Source: Thalassospira profundimaris (GTDB lineage Bacteria > Pseudomonadota > Alphaproteobacteria > Rhodospirillales > Thalassospiraceae). From it: a stretch of 64,000 nt of DNA. The position numbers and the translations under genes are program-made. The stretch is taken from positions 57,093 through 121,092 of the forward strand of contig NZ_JPWH01000014.1 of the NCBI RefSeq assembly GCF_003326755.1, written 5' to 3'. Of this stretch, positions 1 to 7,781 are shown piece after piece (the first letter of the stretch is position 1; every line of letters begins with the position of its first letter). The notes beneath the pieces were generated by a model. That model searched no databases. It was not told the origin of the DNA and saw nothing but the letters and a program-made list of their open reading frames with translations.

Positions 1-1045
1 ATTCGGTGCGCAAATCCTCGACCGACAAAATGGCGCCCTTTTCGGCATCCCTTTTGGCACCCGGCTGACCATTGACGTGCCCGGAACCCGCATGTGCCGG
101 GCCATCCCATGTACTGCGATCAATGCGGGTTACAGGGGCCGGACGCGCCAGCGCACCCGATTTCAGCCGCGGGTCCAAAATGTCGCGAATACCGTCGCCC
201 AGCAAATTGATGCTCATGACCAGCACAAAGATCATGCCACCGGGAATGGCCGATAAATGCAGCGCGGTGGTAATCAGCTTGCGCCCCTCGCCCAGCATGG
301 AGCCAAGGTCCGCCTGCGGGGGTTGTGCGCCCAGCCCCAAAAAGCTGAGCCCCGCCGTTTCCAAAATCATCCAGCCCACCGTGGTGGACATGGTAATCAC
401 GATCACCGGCATCACATTGGGCAAAATCTCGCTGAGCAAAATGCGGATATGCCCCTTGCCCGACAAACGGGCGGAATCGACAAATTCCCGGTGCACAATC
501 CCCACCGTCACCCCGCGAATATTGCGGGCAAAAAACGGAATATTGACCACGGCAATGGCATAAAGCGCATTCATCAGCCCCGGCCCCAGGGCGGCAACAA
601 TCGCCAAAGCCAGCAAAATATAGGGAAACGCCATCACCATATCGATGCCGCGCATCATGATATTATCGGTACGTCCACCGAAATAGCCCGAAATAATGCC
701 AATGGCAGAGCCGAAAAACGCGGCAAACAATGATGCCGAAATCCCCACCGCCAGGCTGACCCGCGTGCCCCATAACAGGCGCGATAACAAATCGCGGCCC
801 AAATGGTCGGTGCCGAGAAAATGCCCGTCGCTTAACGGTGGTAACAGGCGGTTGGCCGGGTCGGTCGCATCGGGGTTCACCAGCGGCAACCACGGTGTAA
901 TCAGCGCCAGAATAATCACCCCGGCGAAAATCACTGCCCCCATCAGGGCTAAATGGTTCCGCGCCAGCAGTTTCAGGGCCGAAGGCCGTGCTGACCGTTT
1001 ACGCGGTTTTATCGTCATATTGGTTGAGGATGCCGGGTTACTCAT
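1..1045 (-). CDS. Peptide-type ABC transporter permease (DppC family) running into an ATP-binding domain; cut by window edge
   Basis: Inner-membrane permease for import of di/oligopeptides or similar small compounds. Reverse-strand translation from ATG 1045 gives a polar N-terminus, a first membrane segment near residues 30-50, the family signature GTDHLGRDLLSRL, an EAA-type cytoplasmic loop (EFVDSARLSGKG) and the usual permease end ILDPRLK. The frame then stays open through a Pro/Gly-rich linker of about 40 residues into ILSVEDLRTE, the typical first strand of a DppD/OppD ATPase. No stop occurs before base 1, so 348 codons are visible and the protein continues out of the window. The start overlaps the stop of the upstream permease gene by 4 bases (ATGA), so the two are translationally coupled. 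Permease-ATPase fusions are known in this family; that this is one is inferred. Confidence 0.85.
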   Translation of the reverse strand, partial: MSNPASSTNMTIKPRKRSARPSALKLLARNHLALMGAVIFAGVIILALITPWLPLVNPDATDPANRLLPPLSDGHFLGTDHLGRDLLSRLLWGTRVSLAVGISASLFAAFFGSAIGIISGYFGGRTDNIMMRGIDMVMAFPYILLALAIVAALGPGLMNALYAIAVVNIPFFARNIRGVTVGIVHREFVDSARLSGKGHIRILLSEILPNVMPVIVITMSTTVGWMILETAGLSFLGLGAQPPQADLGSMLGEGRKLITTALHLSAIPGGMIFVLVMSINLLGDGIRDILDPRLKSGALARPAPVTRIDRSTWDGPAHAGSGHVNGQPGAKRDAEKGAILSVEDLRTE

Positions 1046-1989
1046 GCCTTGACCCTCGGATCGATAAGGTGTTGCAACACATCGGCAAACAGATTGAACA
1101 GCACATAACTTGCCGCCACAATCACAACGCCACCCTGGACGAGCAAAATATCGCGGGTGGCAATCGCCGTAACCAGCATTCGGCCAATGCCAGGCCACTG
1201 AAACACGGTTTCAATATAAACAGCCCCCCCCAGCACAAAACCCGCCTGCACGCCAATCACCGGGATCACATTGACCAGGGCGGCCTTAAAGGCATGGCGG
1301 TAAATCACCCGCCTTTCATCCAGGCCCTTGGCGCGTGCGGTGCGAATATAATCCTGGCGCAAAACTTCCAGCATGTTGGAACGGGTCAAGCGCGCGATCA
1401 CCCCGGTTGCCACCACCGCCAGTGTGACGGCAGGCATAATCAGATGGCGCAATAAATCGGGCAAATCGCCACCGCCATAAATGGCGTACATGCCACTGAC
1501 CGGCAGCCAGCGCAGTTTGACGGCAAACAGCAACATCATCATCAGGCCCAGCCAGAATGACGGTATCGAAATGCCAATCAGCACCACAAAGGTCAGGGTT
1601 TTATCCGCCCAGCCATATTGCCGCACCGCCGATACCACACCGGTCAGAAGGCCAAATACGGTACATAACATCAGCGACGCCCCCGCCAAAATCAGCGTCG
1701 CGCCAAACCGTTCCAGAACCTCGTCCAATACCGGGCGGTTCAGGCTGTAAGACCGGCCAAAATCGCCATGCAGCATATTGGAAAGCCAGATCCAGTATTG
1801 ACTGAACAGCGATTTATCCAGCCCCAGATCAGCCCGTAACTTGGCGATGTTTTCCGGCGTCGCATAGGACCCCAAAATCGCCAGGGCCGGGTCGCCCGGA
1901 ATAAGGGACATGATCAAAAAGACAATCACGGTCAGACCCAGCAAAACCGGAATCATCAAAACCAGTCGGCGCAAAATATAGACGTGCAT
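1042..1989 (-). CDS. Peptide-type ABC transporter permease (DppB/OppB family)
   Basis: First membrane subunit of a peptide/nickel/opine-class ABC importer, 315 residues. The N-terminus MHVYILRRLVLMIPVLLGL is the standard DppB opening, followed by a long periplasmic loop, several hydrophobic segments and an EAA loop (DYIRTARAKGLDERRV) near the C-terminal half. The ATG at 1989 is preferred over a TTG at 2037, because the family starts at this point and the extra 16 residues look like leader sequence. It lies between the solute-binding protein gene and the second permease, all on one strand, so it belongs to the same operon. Substrate is not readable from the sequence; the divergent amidohydrolase suggests a small amide or ureido compound. 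Confidence 0.9.
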   Translation of the reverse strand: MHVYILRRLVLMIPVLLGLTVIVFLIMSLIPGDPALAILGSYATPENIAKLRADLGLDKSLFSQYWIWLSNMLHGDFGRSYSLNRPVLDEVLERFGATLILAGASLMLCTVFGLLTGVVSAVRQYGWADKTLTFVVLIGISIPSFWLGLMMMLLFAVKLRWLPVSGMYAIYGGGDLPDLLRHLIMPAVTLAVVATGVIARLTRSNMLEVLRQDYIRTARAKGLDERRVIYRHAFKAALVNVIPVIGVQAGFVLGGAVYIETVFQWPGIGRMLVTAIATRDILLVQGGVVIVAASYVLFNLFADVLQHLIDPRVKA

Positions 1990-2100
1990 GACAGGGCTCG
2001 TCAGTGTGAGTGCGGGAAAAATGCCAGGTGCAAACAAAAGAACCCATTTGCACCCGGCGTAATGTCAAACTGGCCAATCAAGCCAGCAAAAGCCAAAGGC

Positions 2101-3669
2101 CTAATCCTTGCTGACATCCTTTAACAGCAGGAAGAAGGACGGTTGCAGCTTGAAGCCCTTCACCGCCGCACTGGCCACGGCATTCTGTTTCCAGTTGGCA
2201 ATAAAGGCCCAGGGTGCATCGTCATGCACGATCTGCTGCATTTCACGATACAGCTTTGCCCGTTCATTCTGATCGGTTGATGTGCGGGCCTTTTCCAGCA
2301 ATTCATCCACTTTGGGGTTGGAATAATAACCGGAATTAAAGCCGCCCTTGTCCGGCCACGCATCAGTGCGCAGCGCCAGATACGGCAATGTATCGGGGTC
2401 GTTGGTCATCCAGGCCATTTCGGCCATGTCCGCCTTGCCCTCAAGCCCTGGGTTCACCTTGCCCAGGAAGGTATTCCATTCATAGGTCTCGATCTTGACC
2501 TTCAGGCCAACCTTCGCCAGATCAGCCTGGATCGCGGCCCCCATCGGGATCGGGTCCAGCATGCCAGAACCGCCTTCGGTCACGTAAAAGGTCACTTCCT
2601 TGCCCGCGGCCCCGGCTTCATCAATCAGCTTTTTGGCCTTCTCAACGTCATAGGGATAAGGCTGAAGGCTTTTGTCATAGGCCCAGGCAAAGGCGGGCGG
2701 GATCGGCCCGGCGGCAATATCGGCCGTGCCCTGCAAAACGTTATCGACCAGCGCCTTTTTATTAATGGCGTAATTGATCGCCTGGCGCACACGCTTGTCC
2801 TTGAACGGGCCGTCCTTGGTATTCAGGATCAGGAACCACAAATGCGGCCCGGCCTGCTGATAGACCGCGAAATTGGCATCAGATTCCAACTGCCCCAAAT
2901 TATCTGGCGGCACCTCGACCATCAGGTCAATGCCACCGGCCATCAATTCGGCAACGCGGGTATTGGCATCGGTAATCGGGCGGAAAACAACGGCATCAAG
3001 TTTCGGCGCACCATCCCAGTAATCGTCATTACGGGTAACAACCACCTTGGCATTGCTTTCCCATTCCGCGAATTTAAACGGGCCGGTCCCCACCGGATGA
3101 CGGCCAAAATCCTTGCCATATTTCTTGACCGCCGTGGGCGAAACCTGCAACCCCGGTGGATAAGCCAGATTGGACAGGAACGGCGCATAGGGTTCCTTGA
3201 GCGTGAATTTGACCGTCAAGTCATCCATCACGTCAACATGGTCAATCGCGCTAAAGAAAAACGCCAGCGGGAACGGCCCGGTATCATGCTGCGGGTGCTT
3301 TTCATCCAGCATACGGTCAAAATTGTATTTTACCGCTTCGGCGTTAAACGGCGTACCATCATGGAAGGTCACGCCCTCGCGCAGTTTAAAGGTATAAACC
3401 TTGCCGTCGTCCGAAATGGTCCAGCTTTTGGCAAGGTCGGGTTCGACCTCAAGCGTGCCATCCTTATAGCGCACCAGCCCATCATACATATTGACCAGAA
3501 TGCGGAAGTCATTCACCGCCGTATCGGCGGCCGGGTCAAGCGATTTGGGTTCTGCAATCTGCCCGACCAGCAGAACGCCCGGCGGTGTCTGTGCCTCAGC
3601 CGTGCCGGCTGAAAATGCTGAAACTGTCAGGGCCGCTGCGACCAGCGCCCCTTTAAACAGGCTTTTCAT
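2101..3669 (-). CDS. ABC transporter substrate-binding protein, family 5 (DppA/OppA type)
   Basis: Periplasmic binding protein of 522 residues that captures the ligand for the permeases downstream. Residues 1-26 form a Sec signal peptide (MKSLFKGALVAAAL, cleavage after AEA). The mature part carries family-5 marks: LDPAADTAVNDFRILVNMYD, KSWTISDDGKVYTFKLREGV, FHDGTPFNAEAVKYNFDRM and GTGPFKF. A GGGAGG ribosome binding site lies just before ATG 3669. It is the first gene of the minus-strand operon; about 110 bases separate it from the first permease gene, commonly a point of reduced downstream expression. Ligand identity is unknown; peptide is only the family default. Confidence 0.92.
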   Translation of the reverse strand: MKSLFKGALVAAALTVSAFSAGTAEAQTPPGVLLVGQIAEPKSLDPAADTAVNDFRILVNMYDGLVRYKDGTLEVEPDLAKSWTISDDGKVYTFKLREGVTFHDGTPFNAEAVKYNFDRMLDEKHPQHDTGPFPLAFFFSAIDHVDVMDDLTVKFTLKEPYAPFLSNLAYPPGLQVSPTAVKKYGKDFGRHPVGTGPFKFAEWESNAKVVVTRNDDYWDGAPKLDAVVFRPITDANTRVAELMAGGIDLMVEVPPDNLGQLESDANFAVYQQAGPHLWFLILNTKDGPFKDKRVRQAINYAINKKALVDNVLQGTADIAAGPIPPAFAWAYDKSLQPYPYDVEKAKKLIDEAGAAGKEVTFYVTEGGSGMLDPIPMGAAIQADLAKVGLKVKIETYEWNTFLGKVNPGLEGKADMAEMAWMTNDPDTLPYLALRTDAWPDKGGFNSGYYSNPKVDELLEKARTSTDQNERAKLYREMQQIVHDDAPWAFIANWKQNAVASAAVKGFKLQPSFFLLLKDVSKD

Positions 3670-3811
3670 TCAAGCCTCCCTTTTTATAAGCCTCTCGATC
3701 TGGGCCGGATCACGATCCGAACCTTACGGTGACAACCCTTTTTTGTTGCGTTGAACGTTTCCACGTCAAAGGCCGTTGCCAGCCCTGCCGGTTGTTGCGG
3801 TTGCAATGTCT

Positions 3812-3858
3812 ATTTATAATGATAAATTGACGCCGGGCAATTATTTATCATTATAAAT
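3812..3858. promoter_or_regulatory. Perfect 16-bp inverted repeat, putative operator pair
   Basis: ATTTATAATGATAAAT at 3812-3827 and its exact reverse complement at 3843-3858 are separated by 15 bases. Each arm is itself nearly symmetrical (TTTAT-N4-ATAAA), so this could be two binding sites about three helical turns apart (31 bases centre to centre). It lies in the divergent promoter region between the binding-protein gene (start 3669) and the DUF1028 gene (start 3901). No regulator gene adjoins it, so the cognate protein is unknown. Confidence 0.6.
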
Positions 3859-3900
3859 TTAGCCATCCCGCATAACAGCCCTTCTGACCTGGCAGGCAAA

Positions 3901-4566
3901 ATGACCTATTCGCTGATCGCAAAAGACCCGAAAACCAAGGCTCTCGGGCTGGTAACGGCCACCGGCAACCTAGCCGTTGGCGGTTTTGTGCCCCATTTGC
4001 GCGCCGGGGTTGGCGCAATTGCCACACAGGGCTATTCCACCAATTACTGGTATGGCGTTAACGGGCTAACCCGCCTGGAAGCCGGTGAAAATGCCGAGTC
4101 CGTGGTTAAAAACCTGACAGACGCCGACGAGGGCCGCGCATACCGGCAAATGCTGTTGCTTGATGCCAATGGCAATGGTGCGGCCTGGACGGGGACTGCC
4201 AACAGCGCCCATCATGACCATATCATCACGCACAATCTGGTTGCCGGCGGCAATATTCTGACAAACGAATGCGTCATCCCCGCCATGAAAAACGGCTATG
4301 AACAGGCGCTTGAAAATGGCTGTTCTTTTGCCCTGGCACTGCTACATGCGCTGGAGGCCGCCTTTGAGGCAGGCGGGGATAAACGCGGCACCAGTTCGGC
4401 CACCATTCAGGTTGTTACCCCCAGGCAGCTCCCGCTTGATCTGCGGGTCGATAACCATCCAAACCCGATTGCCGAACTGAAACGCCTGTATGACATGACC
4501 CGTCAATCCGACTACCAGTCCTTTTTCGTCCGTTTGCCCACACCGGACCATCCACACCAGCATTGA
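3901..4566 (+). CDS. DUF1028 family protein (predicted Ntn-hydrolase fold)
   Basis: Protein of 221 residues matching DUF1028 by its opening MTYSLIAKDPKTKALGLVTA, the stretch VGAIATQGYSTNYWYG, and the Gly/Asn-rich core (HNLVAGGNILTNE). Family members are assigned to an Ntn-hydrolase-like fold and often sit beside peptide ABC transporters and amidohydrolases; the reaction is not established. No signal peptide is visible, so it is probably cytoplasmic. The ATG at 3901 has only a weak AGG upstream, but the start agrees with the family. It is followed after 46 bases by an M20 amidohydrolase gene on the same strand, with a 10-bp tandem palindrome overlapping its stop codon. Confidence 0.85.
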   Translation: MTYSLIAKDPKTKALGLVTATGNLAVGGFVPHLRAGVGAIATQGYSTNYWYGVNGLTRLEAGENAESVVKNLTDADEGRAYRQMLLLDANGNGAAWTGTANSAHHDHIITHNLVAGGNILTNECVIPAMKNGYEQALENGCSFALALLHALEAAFEAGGDKRGTSSATIQVVTPRQLPLDLRVDNHPNPIAELKRLYDMTRQSDYQSFFVRLPTPDHPHQH

Positions 4567-4581
4567 TCAATATTGATCAAT
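4562..4581. repeat. Tandem 10-bp palindrome overlapping a stop codon
   Basis: ATTGATCAAT, a perfect palindrome, is repeated twice without a gap at 4562-4571 and 4572-4581. The first copy contains the TGA stop of the DUF1028 gene. It could be an operator for the amidohydrolase gene starting at 4613, or a small hairpin in the intercistronic mRNA. It does not have the TTGAT-N4-ATCAA spacing of an FNR box. Confidence 0.45.
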
Positions 4582-4612
4582 ATATTTTTCCACCCCGCTA
4601 TTCGGAGGCCCC

Positions 4613-5851
4613 ATGCTGGGACAACTTGTTTATGATCGCCTGGAACAGGCCGCCCAATTTTCCCAACCCGGCCCCGGTGTGACCCGCCTGTTTTTAAGTG
4701 CCGAACACAAACAGGTCGCCGCCCTGATTAACGAGTGGATGAAACAGGCCGGGCTGGAACCCGACATGGATGCCGCAGGCAACATTGTTGGCCGCGATGA
4801 AAAGGCCCGCAATGGCGCCCCCACCCTGATCATGGGGTCACATCAGGATACGGTTGTTTCAGGTGGCAAATATGATGGCATGCTGGGTGTTGCCCTGCCA
4901 ATCGCGGTGGTCGGGGACCTTTATAAACGCAAAATCGACCTGCCCTTTGGCATTGAAATTGTCGCCTTTGGGGACGAGGAAGGAACGCGTTTTCAATCCA
5001 CCCTTGTCGGCTCCCGCGCCCTTGCGGGGACATTTGACCCGGCCGCCCTTGATGCCACGGATGATAATGGTGTTACGGTGCGCACCGCCCTGCAAGATTT
5101 TGGCTGCAATCCCGATCATATTCCCGGCCTGAAACGGTCGCGCAAAAATACGCTGGGCTTTCTGGAAGTGCATATCGAACAGGGCCCGGTGCTGGAAGGG
5201 CACGACCTGCCCGTCGGGATTGTCACTGCCTTAACCGGGATTGAACGCCACCGCGTACTGATCAAGGGCAAGGCCAGCCACGCCGGAACCACCCCGATGG
5301 ATCACCGCCAGGATGCTTTACTGGCCGCCGCCGATATTGTTCACAAGGTCAATCAAGTGTGCCGCGAAACCGAGGGCATGGTCGGTGTGGTCGGCAAGCT
5401 GGAAGTATCGCCCAATGCGGTTAACGTGATTCCCGATAGCGTTGACCTGACGATTGAACTCCGCGCCCCTGAACGGGCGGTACGGGTGAATGGCCGTGGG
5501 GCGATTTTATCGGCCCTGGGCGGCATTGCGCAAAACCGCAGCGTTGCGATTAATACCGATCACACCTACGAGGCAGAGGGGGTACCCTGTGCCGACTGGA
5601 TGATGAACGGGCTGGAAGCCGCGATAACCCAACACAACATTCGCCCCCTGCGCCTGTTTAGCGGCGCGGGCCATGATGGCCTTGCCATGCACGATTTATG
5701 CGACATTGGCATGTTATTTGTCCGCTGCAAGGACGGGTTAAGCCACCATCCCGATGAAGCCATCACCGCCGAAGATGCCAACATCGCGGCACAGGTGCTG
5801 ACGACCTATTTGCAAAATCTGGCGCAATTCTGCCCGAAACTAACAGGATAA
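4613..5851 (+). CDS. M20-family Zn-dependent hydrolase (N-carbamoyl-L-amino-acid hydrolase / allantoate amidohydrolase type)
   Basis: Cytoplasmic amidohydrolase of 412 residues, expected to remove a carbamoyl or similar N-acyl group from an amino acid. Metal ligands are visible: H77 in GSHQDT, D88 in KYDGMLG, E122/E123 in FGDEEGTRF, H187 in LEVHIEQGP, and a C-terminal GHDGLAMHD. The dimer-domain motif SHAGTTPM is at 222-229. Length fits the family (about 410). CGGAGG precedes ATG 4613 at normal spacing. Pairing with DUF1028 and a divergent peptide-type importer points to uptake and hydrolysis of a ureido or N-acyl amino acid. Exact substrate (hydantoin derivative, ureidoglycine, beta-ureidopropionate) cannot be decided. 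Confidence 0.88.
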   Translation: MLGQLVYDRLEQAAQFSQPGPGVTRLFLSAEHKQVAALINEWMKQAGLEPDMDAAGNIVGRDEKARNGAPTLIMGSHQDTVVSGGKYDGMLGVALPIAVVGDLYKRKIDLPFGIEIVAFGDEEGTRFQSTLVGSRALAGTFDPAALDATDDNGVTVRTALQDFGCNPDHIPGLKRSRKNTLGFLEVHIEQGPVLEGHDLPVGIVTALTGIERHRVLIKGKASHAGTTPMDHRQDALLAAADIVHKVNQVCRETEGMVGVVGKLEVSPNAVNVIPDSVDLTIELRAPERAVRVNGRGAILSALGGIAQNRSVAINTDHTYEAEGVPCADWMMNGLEAAITQHNIRPLRLFSGAGHDGLAMHDLCDIGMLFVRCKDGLSHHPDEAITAEDANIAAQVLTTYLQNLAQFCPKLTG

Positions 5852-5882
5852 AAACCCAGGTTTATCGCCGCGCATTGCCGCC

Positions 5883-5904
5883 CTGCAAAGCCATGTCTTT
5901 GCAG
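5883..5904 (+). terminator. Stem-loop after the amidohydrolase gene
   Basis: CTGCAAAG (5883-5890) pairs with CTTTGCAG (5897-5904) around a 6-base loop, 32 bases after the stop codon. No U-run follows, so it may stabilise the mRNA end rather than terminate by itself. Confidence 0.4.
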
Positions 5905-6012
5905 AAGGCCTGAAATATGCGATTTTGGGCGCATCATTGCTGGTAAATATGATATGACCCGCCAGCAAGAGAGAGAACATTTCCCGCATTCCATAAATAA
6001 AGACCCGACGAT

Positions 6013-7659
6013 ATGAGTGATCAATCGCGCCGTTCCGAATTGTTGATGCCTGCTGGCTCTTTGGAAAAGCTTAAAATTGCTGTGCTGTATGGCGCGGATG
6101 CCGTTTATATGGGCACGCCTGATTTATCACTGCGGGTCAAAAGCCAGATGTCGCTGGATGACGTGGTGGAGGGCATTGAATTTGCCCACCAGCATGGGGT
6201 GCGGGTTTATCTGACGCTGAACCTGTTTTCGCACAACAAGGACATTTCCAAACTGCCGGAATATGTTGAAACCGTGCGCAAGGTGCAGCCGGACGGCCTG
6301 ATTGTCGCCGACCCCGGCGTTTTCATGTTTGTGCGCGAACAGGCCCCGGAAATACCGTTACATGTCTCCACCCAGGCCAATGTCTGTTCCTGGCAGTCCG
6401 TCAAATTCTGGCAGAGCATTGGTGCGAAGCTTGTGGTTCTGGGCCGCGAGGTTTCCTACGAGGAACTGACCGAAATTCGCGAAAAATGCCAGGACATCAA
6501 AATCGAAGCCTTCGTGCATGGTTCCATGTGCATGACCTATTCCGGCCGCTGCCTGCTCTCCAATTTCATGGCCGAACGCGGCGCCAACCAGGGGGCGTGC
6601 GCCAATAGTTGCCGCTGGAAATACAAGGTCCATATGAAACTGAAGGATGGCACAGTCAAGGAACTGAACCTGACCGAAGAAAATATGGAACTGTTTGATT
6701 TCTTCCTGGAAGAAGAAATGCGCCCCGGCGAACTGATGGAAATCCAGGAGGATGAACGCGGATCATACATCCTTAATTCGCGTGACCTGTGCATCATGCC
6801 GAAACTGGAAGACTACCTTAAAATCGGTGTCGATAGCCTCAAGGTTGAAGGCCGCGGCAAAAGCCCCTATTATGCCGGACTGGTCGCACGCGCCTATCGC
6901 ATGGCGATTGACGACTGGTACGAAGACCCCGAAAACTGGTCAGCCGAGCCCTATATGAAGGAACTGGCAACCATTCCCAACCGGGGCTATACCCTGGCCT
7001 TCCATGAAGGACGGTTGACCAATTATGCGCATGGCTATGACAGCTCCAGCAACGTTTCGGACTGGGAATTTGCCGGGCTGATCGAACGGGTGGAAGACGA
7101 TGCCTTTATCGTGTCGGTCAAAAACCGCCTGCTGGCTGGCGACGTTCTGGAAATCGTCCCGCCCAGGGGCCGTAAAACCATTTTCCTCCGCATGTATGAA
7201 TTTATCGATGCCAATACAGGCAAAGTTGGCGAAGCCGTGCATGCCGGGGCCAAACCGATGGTCCGTATTCCGTTTTCCCTGCTGGAGCAGGAAGACCCGG
7301 ACTATCTGCGCACCGCCTTCCCGCCGCTAACCATCATCCGCAAGGAAAAGGCCTTAACGCCCGATGAATGGGAACGCATGAAGCTGGACCAGGAAGGCCA
7401 TAAAATTGAAATGGGCAAGGGCAACCCGGAACGCTACGACGCCAAACGCGACGCCCTGCAAACCGCCCTTGATGAACGCCAGAAAGACCGCACCTTCCGC
7501 ACCCCGCGTGTGGGCACACAAGGCTGTTGTGGCCGGGGCTGCAATGGCTGCCTGATCTTCTGGCACGACCCGCAATATGCCAAGGCCCGTGACATCCTCG
7601 CCAAACGGAAACAGGGCGAAATGCTGGAACGCGATGGCAAGACAGTGGCGGCGGAATAA
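6013..7659 (+). CDS. U32 family protein (TrhP/YegQ-like) with Cys-rich C-terminal tail
   Basis: Member of the U32 (peptidase U32) family, 548 residues. The opening ELLMPAGSLEKLKIAVLYGA and the family signature EAFVHGSMCMTYSGRCLLS at 165-183 are clear. Cys173, Cys180, Cys196 or Cys200, and Cys260 are in the positions that hold a [4Fe-4S] cluster in characterised U32 proteins. The closest functional group by sequence feel is the tRNA hydroxylation (TrhP) branch, which uses prephenate-derived chemistry on tRNA uridine; this is family knowledge, not shown here. It is about 90 residues longer than the E. coli protein and ends with an unusual cysteine knot, C505-C506-x3-C510-x2-C513. Single gene, closed by a terminator. 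Confidence 0.85.
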   Translation: MSDQSRRSELLMPAGSLEKLKIAVLYGADAVYMGTPDLSLRVKSQMSLDDVVEGIEFAHQHGVRVYLTLNLFSHNKDISKLPEYVETVRKVQPDGLIVADPGVFMFVREQAPEIPLHVSTQANVCSWQSVKFWQSIGAKLVVLGREVSYEELTEIREKCQDIKIEAFVHGSMCMTYSGRCLLSNFMAERGANQGACANSCRWKYKVHMKLKDGTVKELNLTEENMELFDFFLEEEMRPGELMEIQEDERGSYILNSRDLCIMPKLEDYLKIGVDSLKVEGRGKSPYYAGLVARAYRMAIDDWYEDPENWSAEPYMKELATIPNRGYTLAFHEGRLTNYAHGYDSSSNVSDWEFAGLIERVEDDAFIVSVKNRLLAGDVLEIVPPRGRKTIFLRMYEFIDANTGKVGEAVHAGAKPMVRIPFSLLEQEDPDYLRTAFPPLTIIRKEKALTPDEWERMKLDQEGHKIEMGKGNPERYDAKRDALQTALDERQKDRTFRTPRVGTQGCCGRGCNGCLIFWHDPQYAKARDILAKRKQGEMLERDGKTVAAE

Positions 7660-7702
7660 TTCCGCGACCAACACCCAATACGCATATAAACGCGGCCAAA
7701 GA

Positions 7703-7739
7703 AAAACCCCTTGATGCCATGTCGCATTCAAGGGGTTTT
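7703..7739. terminator. Bidirectional Rho-independent terminator
   Basis: AAAACCCCTTGA (7703-7714) and TCAAGGGGTTTT (7728-7739) form a perfect 12-bp stem; the A and T tracts serve both strands. It separates the U32 gene from the convergent gene ending at 7782. Confidence 0.85.
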
Positions 7740-7781
7740 CCATAAGGCCCGCACCGGCGGGAGGCTAAAGCCAGGTGCAGG

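Noticed and set aside
2842..3612. Plus-strand ORF of 256 codons
   Set aside because: Antisense shadow of the substrate-binding protein gene; no domain signature or ribosome binding site.
3749..3763. AACGTTT element near the binding-protein promoter as a LacI operator
   Set aside because: Only one half is convincing and no LacI gene adjoins it; the stronger inverted repeat at 3812-3858 is a better candidate.
4563..4580. TTGATCAATATTGATCAA considered as an FNR box
   Set aside because: The half-sites have either overlapping or 8-base spacing instead of the required 4, and the flanking genes are not respiratory.
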